A DNA stretch of 64,000 nucleotides, taken from the NCBI GenBank assembly GCA_963383645.1, contig OY726572.1, positions 26,542,792-26,606,791 on the forward strand, read 5' to 3'. The notes beneath the pieces were generated by a model that was not told the DNA's origin, made no database searches, and saw nothing but the letters and a program-made list of their open reading frames with translations. Position 1 is the stretch's first letter. The number at the start of each line of letters is the position of its first letter. A program made the position numbers and the translations under genes. This DNA is from Muscardinus avellanarius. Taxonomy: Eukaryota > Chordata > Mammalia > Rodentia > Gliridae. Below are positions 53,201-61,100 of this stretch, piece by piece.

Positions 53201-56200
53201 AGAGGAAGAATGCCCCTGGATTCAGTCCTCAGAGACATACAAATGCACACATACAATGGGAAAAATTTTTTGTTGGTAGAGATACAACTAATAAAATAAG
53301 TGCTGAATAGTTTAGGTTATAGTTTAGCAGAAATATTTTAAATGCCTTTACATATATGTGATTTTGTTTTAAAATTTTCTTTCTGAGTCGGGCGTGGTGG
53401 TGCACGCTTATAATCCCAGCATTTGGGAGGCTGAGACTGGAAGATAGCGGTTCGTGGACAGCCTCAGCTACTTAGTGAGGCCCTCAGCAACTCAGTGAGA
53501 CCCAGTTTCAAAATAAAGAATAAAAAATAGGGCGGGGGGTGTAGCTTGGAGGTTGAATGCCCCTGTGTTCTACATCCCCAGACCCACCCCCAAAAAAAAA
53601 ATTCTTTCAGAATTAATGAAGATGCAGATATTTTAGAATATAAGCAACAGAAGTGCTGTGTGAATAAGATGTGTTAAGAGTTGAAATAGAAAATGTGATT
53701 TTTAGTGAATCTTATTTTAACCTACTACTACGTTCATCTAGAAAATTTTAAGAAACATATTTATGCCTGAGACACTGAAACCATCCTTTTAGAATTATTT
53801 GATTAAATAAATTATTTGATCAAAGCTTGGGTGCATTTTAGATCCTGATAAGAAGTAATATCTTTAAAATGATCATGTCCTTAGACTTAGTGTTTCATTA
53901 AAGGTACAGTGTATAAAAGCACATGTGGTAAGATATTCAATTGTTAACTACATTTTACTCTGAAATAATATTTTTTTTTATTCTTGGAAAATTATATACT
54001 CTGAGGAAAATAAAATAGTACTTTATATGTGGTTCTTTGAATCCCAATTCAAGTACAGAAGAGAGCCATCCTGTTTTTAATTAGAAGATTAAAGTCGGTA
54101 TAACTTTATTAGCCTAGGCATTAGCCTATGGCTTCTGAAAAATAATGAATATAACTTAAACTATGCCTACTACATATCACATAAGATAAATGTGGTGCAT
54201 ACTCTTTTTTTTTTTTAGCTGCTGTTATAATGGAGCTGTTTGCTTTAAGTCCTAAAATCCTAATTTTTCTTGGATTTCTTTTCATATTTAAAAAATATTC
54301 AGATCTAAAAGGGAAAATGTTAAGACAGGAGTAAAAGCAGATGCATCTGATCAAGAGCCAGAAGGGCTTACTCTTTTGGTTCCAGACATCCAAAAGACTG
54401 CTGAGATCGTCTATGCGGCCACCACCAGCTTGCGGCAGGCTAATCAAGGTATGAGGCTCTTCCTCTTTGTGACTTCCCGTTGGGCCTGCTGAAAGTGGCT
54501 GGCTTTTTCTTACTGCTTTACAGTAATGGTTTTTAGGCAAGCTCATTTACTTAAAAAGTTTGTTGTCTGTCAGGTTTTATTCCTTGTCAGGTTTCAGTTC
54601 TAAATATTACCTAATTTTAAAATATTTATCTCTATTACATATGACAGCTAAGACTAAATTTAGTGGACTAAGAGTGTGCATCATAAATTCTTATCACTGA
54701 AATTGAAAAATGCTATTTTCTTAGATAGGAAATCATCCATTAAGACTATGTATGAGAATTTAGTTTAAATCGACATTTCATATATTAGCAATAGAAGAGA
54801 ACAATGATACTATTATCATTTGGCTTGCTTCTGTGATTTTTAAAGTTGATTATATTTTTGTCCTATTATAATTTGAAATTTAAAAATTCCTTTATTTTTT
54901 TTAGAAATCTTAACATGGTAAAAAAGATAATTATGAAGAGTTTGGCAATTTTTTGGAATTAGAATTTTATACTATAAAAGTAAATTGCTTTTAATTTCAT
55001 CCTCAAAATATATATACTTACATTATCTTATACTCTTAAATAACAGAAAAGAAATTAGGTGAATACTCAAAGAAGGTGGCTATGAAACCAAAACCTTTGT
55101 CAGTATTAAAATCACTTGAAGAAAAATATGTGGTTGTTATGAAGAAACTACAGTTTGGTAAGTTGAAACTTTTCATTTGTTAATATTATTTGGGGGTTTG
55201 TTTTAATAGTGCTATTGAAACAAGTTCTTTGTAAAGAATTTTAAGACTTGCTTATAACATAAATTATACTTATGTATACATGGAAATTTTTTTCTTTCTT
55301 TTTTTGTGGTACTGGGGATTGAACCCAGGGGTACCTCTGAGCTCTATCCCCAACCCTGTTTTTTAGGTGGTACTGGGGTTCCTGGAAGCCCTTCTACCTC
55401 CGGGCTACACTCCCAGACCTATTTTTTATACTTTTTTATTTGGAAACAGGGTCTCCTAAGCCAGCGCGCGCGGCTGGCTTCGAACCTGTGCGATCCTCCT
55501 GTCTCTGCCTCCCAAGCGCGGGGATTACAAGCGTGCGCCACCACACCCGGCTCCAACCCTGTTTTTTATTCTTTATTTTTGAAACAGGGGTGCTAAAGGC
55601 CTCACTAAGTAGCTGAGGCTAACAAGTGGTTTTAATTTAGTATAATAATATATTTGAATACCTTTGCTTTATATGTATCAGCAAAGGACGAAGCAAATAT
55701 GAAAGTTCAAGCCTATTTTTTTCTGCTGTATTCATATCTTACAAAGAATAACTTTTTTTTTTCTTTTTTGGTACTGAAGGTTTAACCTAGAAGCTATGTT
55801 GATGAGGGCCTCACTGAGTTGCTGAGGCTGGCCTGGAACCTGCAATCTTCCTTTTTAAGCCTCCCCAAGTACTGGGATTATAGGAGTGTGCCACTATACC
55901 CTGCTAAAGGACAACTTTTTAAGTCCTTTCAAGTCTACTCAAGTAAATAATTTAGAATTAGCTTATTAATTACATTAAGTCAGAGTACTTGGAAAATGGT
56001 TTTCCCCCCCTCTCCTGAAGTCATAAATGCCAGCCTGCAGCTGGGTGGGGTGACGTTTACTTATAATCTCTGTACTTGGGAGGCTGAGACAGGAGGATCA
56101 TAGATTCCAGGCCAGCCTCAGCAACTTAGTGAGGCTCTTTGCAATTTAGAGAGATCCTGTGTCAAACCAAAAAATAAAATAGGGTTAGGAGTATAGCTTG

Positions 56201-56339
56201 GAGGTAGAAGACCCCTGGGTTTCATCCTCTGTACCACCAAAAAAAAAAAAAATTCATATTTAAATGAAATATATTGAGAGTACTTTGTACTGTTTCATAT
56301 TCTGAGTTGCTTTCATAAAATATTATATCCAACTTACAC

Positions 56340-56399
<60 letters not shown>

Positions 56400-58089
56400 G
56401 ATAATGAATCCAGGCAGGGGCATTCATCCTTTGAGCTGTACCCCAAACCCAATTTTATTTTTTATTTAGAAACAGGATCTCAAAAAGGTGCTGAGCAGGC
56501 TGGGCGTGGTGGTGCGCACTTGCAATCTCAGCATTTGTGAGGCTGAGACAGGAGGATCGCAATTCGTGGCTAGCCCCAGCTACTTAGGCCCCCTTTTTTT
56601 ATGGTACTGGGGGGTGGAACCCAGGTGCTTTCTACCTCCAGGCTATACTCCCAGACCTATTTTATGATTTATTTGGAAACAGGGTCGTCACCACCATGCC
56701 CTGTGACTTAATGAGGCCCTTTACAACTCAGTGAGACCCTGTTTCAAAATCAATAATAAAAATAGGGCTGGAAGCTGGGCGTGGTGGCGCATGCTTGAAA
56801 TCCCAGCATTTGGGAGGCTGAGAAAGGAAGATCCAGGTTCGTGGCTAGCTTCAGCTGCTTAGGCCCTCCCTCCTCGACTTAGTATGACCCTGTTTCAAAA
56901 TAAAGAATAAAAAATAGGGCCAGTGGGGTAGCCGGGAGGTAGAATGACCCTGGGTTCTATCCCCAGTATAGCCTTGCTAAGTTGCCAAGGGTAACTGCAA
57001 ACCTGCAAATTATTTTCTCTCAGCCTCTTAAGTACTAGGACTACAGGCATGCACCATCATGTCAAACTCTATACACTACTTCTCTGTGTGTGTGTGGTAC
57101 TGGAGATTGAACCTAGAGGCATTCTACCTCTGAGATACACCTCCAGCCCTATTTTAGTTTTATTTTGAAAGAGAGTCTCAGTAGGTTGATGAAAGTCTAC
57201 TTACTGAGTCAGCCCTCGATCCTGCGATCATCCTGTCTCAGCCTCTCAAGTACTGGGATTACAAGCGTGCGTCACCACACCCGCTCCATCCATCTTTTCT
57301 ATTCCAGCTAACAGTGTTGGTGTGTGTAGGCAGGCATTCTGTGAGCATTTCTAGTTGCTTTCTTCTACATTAAAGTCCTAGCTACTTGGAGTAGAAGTGA
57401 TGCTAATTATTTATTAGTGTTATATATGTCATCACAACATCTGTCTTCCACTCTGGTTTTCTTTTGCTGAGTATTCTTTTCTTTGCCTGCCTTCTTATAG
57501 ATACATTTGAGATGGTTTCTGAAGATGAAGATGGGAAATTGGGTTTTAAAGTAAATTACCACTACATGTCTCAGGTGAAAAATGCAAATGATGCCAACAG
57601 CGCTGCCCGAGCCCGCCGCCTGGCCCAGGAGGCCGTCACGCTCTCCACCTCCCTGCCTCTGTCCTCCTCCTCCAGCGTGTTTGTGCGCTGTGATGAGGAG
57701 CGGCTGGACATCATGAAGGTAGGAAGTGCAGCTTGTCCCTATCTCCACACCTCAGTTACGCAGCTGCTCGTTTGGAGCCGTAGACAAAAGTATGAATTTT
57801 AAAAATCTAGTAATAATTTTGTTGACCACTTTGAATGTCAGTAAAAGAAGTCTGTTTATAATGTCAGTTCAGGATATGTAGGTCAGACTGATGTTCAAAA
57901 TAAAAAGTTAGCCAGGCGTGGTGGCGCACATTTGTAATCCCCGTGCTTGGGAGGCAGAGACAAGAGGATCGCGCTGGTTCGAAGCCAGCCGCCCTGGCTT
58001 AAGAGACCCTGTTTCCAAATAAAAATATAAAATAGGTCTGGGAGTGTAGCCTGGAGGTAGAAGGGTTCCATCCCCAGTACCACCAAAAA

Positions 58090-58133
<44 letters not shown>

Positions 58134-61100
58134 AAAAAGTTAGCTGAGTGTGGTGGTGCAGGACTGTAATCCTAGTACTTGGGAAGCTGAGACAGGAGGG
58201 TCATAGATTCGAAGACAACCTCAGCAAATAGTGAGATTCTCAGCAACCTAGTGAGACCCTGTTTCAAAATAAAAAATTAAAAAACAAGTGGCTAGGTGTG
58301 GTGGTGCACACTTGTAATCTCAGTGCTTGGGAGGCTGAGATAGGAGGATCGCACAGGTTCGAAACCAGCCTCAACTACTTAGTGAGGCTCTCAGCAATTT
58401 AGTGAGACCCTGTTTCCAAATAAAATATAAAATAGGTCTCAGAGTATAGCCTGGAGGTTGAAAGCCCCTGGGTTCCACCCCAGTACCATGAATAAATGAA
58501 TGAATCAATAAATGAAAAGCTAGAAAAAATACCAAAAGAGCCACCTTCGTTGTGTGTAGCCTTGTCACAGTTTTAGAGCACCATTTCAAATGATTTAATT
58601 CTAATGACCAGGAAAAAGAATTTCTTGTTGTGGAAAGGTACTGCTTTTTTTTTTTTTTTTTTTTTTTTGGTGTGAGTGTGCTGGTGGTGGGGGGGGGGGG
58701 CTTCTTCTTGATACTAAGGATGGAACCCATGGGTCTTCTACCTCCCGGCTCTACCCCTAGACCCAGTTTACATTTTATTTGGAAACAGGGTCTCACTAAG
58801 TTGCAGATGGCCTCACTAAGTGGCCGAGGCTGGTCTCAAGCCTGCAGCGCTCTGTCTCAATCTTCAAGTACCAGGATTACAGGTGTGCGCCACCGCATCC
58901 AACCTTTGTCTTTTTGCATACTTTTTTTTGTTTTGTTTTTTGTGGTACTGATGATGAAACCCGGGGACATTCTACCTCCAAGTGACTTGCCCCATCCCTA
59001 ATTTTTATTCTTTATTTTTGAAACAGGGTCTCACTGAGTTGCAAAATGCCTCGCTAAGTAACCGAGGCTGTTCGTGAACCGCGATTCTTCTTTCTCGGCC
59101 TTGCAAATGCTGGGATTACAAGCGTGCTCCACCATGTTGGCTATGTGGACACATCTCAATCTCTCATGTTGCCAGGAGTGGTCATGCACGCTTGTAATCC
59201 CAGCATTCAGGAGGCTGAGACCGGAAAATCACAATTCACGGACAGCCTCAGATATTTAGGCCCTTCGCAACTCAAGTGAGACCTTGTTTCAAAAAATAAA
59301 AAAAAAAGACTAAAAATTAGGGCCGGGAGTGCAGCTTGGAGGTAGAATGTCCCTGGGTCCCATTCCCTCTACCATAAGTAAGGAGGGAGGGAGGGAGGGA
59401 GGGAGGGAGGGAAAGAGGGAAGGAAGGAAGGAATTAGGTTATCTCTAACTGGTTCAATAAGTTGAAACTTGGAAGTTTGTTTTTTGTGGAGGGCCTCACT
59501 AAGTCGCTGAGGCTGGTCATGAGCCTGCAGTCCTCCTCTTTCAGCCTCCCTGGTATTGAGACCACAGCATGCGCCACTACGCCCGGCTCTCTGCTGTTTT
59601 CTGCACTGCCAGTAACTCTGAGGGAAACACCTGCTGTTCTCTCCAAGCCTTTTAGTCATAGCATATGAGAACTTTTTTTTTTTCTGTTATCTTGTTGTCA
59701 TTATCCTAGAGAAGAATATAAAAATACTATGTCTTATAGCAGTAACTTACATGAAGATTTAAAGCAGACATTTAACTTTATACCTTGAGATACCATAGTG
59801 AATGTATATAGAATCTCAAATTTTTGAAAACTATAGACAAGCGGGTGTGGTGGCACACACTTGTAATCCCAGTACTTGGGAGGCTGAGACAAGAGGATCA
59901 CAGGTTCACAATCAGCCCTTCGCAACTTAGGAAGACCCTGTTTCAAAATAAAGAATAGGAGCTGGGCATGGTGGTATACACACTTGTAACCTCAGCATTT
60001 GGGAGGTCTAGACAGGAGGATCTGGGTTTGAGGACAGCCTCAGCTACTTAGAGAGGCCCTTTGCAACTCAGACCCTATTTTAAAATAAAGAATAAAAAAT
60101 AGGGCTGGGTATGTAGCTTGGTGGTAGAATGCCCTTGGGTTCCATCCCCAGTACTACAAAAAATGAAAGAAAGAAATAAAAAATAATGCTTGGGTTATAG
60201 CTCAGAGGCAGAAATGCCCCTGGGTTTCATCCCCAGTACTACAAAAAAAAAAAAAAAAAAGGAAGAAAGAACTTTAGAGAAAGCCATGACAGTTTTTAGG
60301 GGAAAACAAAGGAATTTACTATTTTTAGAAGTATTTGATTTTAAGGTATACTTTCTTGCCACCAGTAATACATCTTTCTCTTAATGGCCTATTTTCAGCA
60401 AAAGCAAATCACTATAATTCTAATCCAAAATAATGTTTTAGTCCTATGTTTATTTTTAACTTCTTTATCATATTATGGTAGAGATGTATACAAGCTGTCA
60501 GGAGAGGGTTCTTATTTTTCATCAGGTTGTGCTGTTTTAAATATCATTGTCTAAGCCAGGTATGGTGGCACACACTTGTAATCCCAGGACTTGGGAGGCT
60601 GAGTCAGGAGGATTGTAAGTTTCAAGTCAGCCTCACCAATTTAGTGAGGCTGTTAGCAACTTAGTGAGACTCTGTTTCCAAATAAAAAATAAAATTAGGC
60701 TCAGGGTCTAGCTCAGAAGTAGAGAATATCCCTGGGCTCCATCCTCATCACCACAAAAATAAATAAACAGCCAGGCTTGGTGGCACACGCTTATAATCCC
60801 AGCGCTTGGGAGGCTGAGACAGGAGGATCGCACAGGTTTGAAGCCAGCCTCAGCTACTGAGTGAGGCTCTAAGCAACTTAATGAGACCCTGTTTCCAAAT
60901 AAAATAGAAAATAGATCTGGGAGTGTAACCCAGAGGTAGAAAAGCCCCTGGGTTCCACCCCAAGTGCCACAAATAAACAAAAAATATGTGTGTCTAGAAG
61001 AGTATGACAGGCCTTTCTTTGTTTGTGTACATACTAGGTTCTGATAACTGGGCCAGCCGACACCCCCTATGCAAATGGATGCTTTGAATTTGATGTTTAT

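Larger units (their letters stand above)
39835..54302. repeat. Longest intron (14.5 kb), SINE-rich with two SINE-free islands
   Basis: SINEs (approximate): 40340-40535 (+); 40643-40845 (-); 41070-41130 with 41362-41510 (+), split by 41165-41361 (-); 41600-41788 (-, C); 41815-41875 (-); 41925-42135, 42145-42345, 42345-42465, 42490-42700, 42705-42800, 42830-42945, 42960-43075 and 43130-43160 (all -); 43478-43570 (+); 44056-44240 (-); 44305-44370 with 44612-44730 (+), split by 44400-44608 (-); 45120-45325 (-); 45825-46035 (-); 46036-46214 (-, C); 46690-46840 (+, two fragments); 46862-47048 (+); 47062-47125 (+); 48400-48470 and 48485-48690 (-); 48725-48830, 48833-49015 and 49044-49110 (+); 49151-49348 (+, C); 49381-49580 and 49632-49825 (+); 49970-50150 (-); 51865-52055, 52245-52435, 52455-52570, 53070-53250 and 53390-53590 (+). 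An ID remnant (-) lies at 41520-41580. SINE-free: 47271-48370 and 50160-51860. Confidence 0.8.
55158..57500. repeat. Intron with nested SINEs and (GT)n
   Basis: SINEs (approximate): 55305-55365 continuing 55553-55620 (-), split by subtype C at 55366-55552 (-); 55765-55905 (-); 56040-56245 (+); 56395-56490 (-); 56495-56590 (+), followed by 56600-56695 (-) and a remainder to 56765 (+); 56770-56970 (+); 56970-57065 (-, fragment); and 57090-57285 (-). Positions 55621-55760 and 57290-57500 are unique. Confidence 0.8.
57719..61037. repeat. Intron with about twelve SINEs
   Basis: SINEs (approximate): 57911-58085 (+, C), 58143-58275 (+), 58290-58490 (+), 58705-58905 (-), 58940-59145 (-), 59170-59375 (+), 59485-59590 (-, partial), 59840-59960 (+), 59963-60160 (+), 60185-60245 (+, 3' half), 60555-60760 (+) and 60770-60975 (+). 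The word aataaaaagtta flanks the first copy at 57899-57910 and 58131-58142. Positions 59600-59835 and 60250-60550 are unique. Confidence 0.8.

Noticed and set aside
54121..54546. 141-codon minus-strand open frame overlapping exon 17
   Set aside because: It is the shadow of the plus-strand exon 17 and flanking intron; no splice or codon evidence on this strand.
55350..55568. CRISPR-like or satellite array from repeated words
   Set aside because: The repeated word is a two-copy target-site duplication around one SINE; there is no regular repeat-spacer pattern anywhere in this eukaryotic window.
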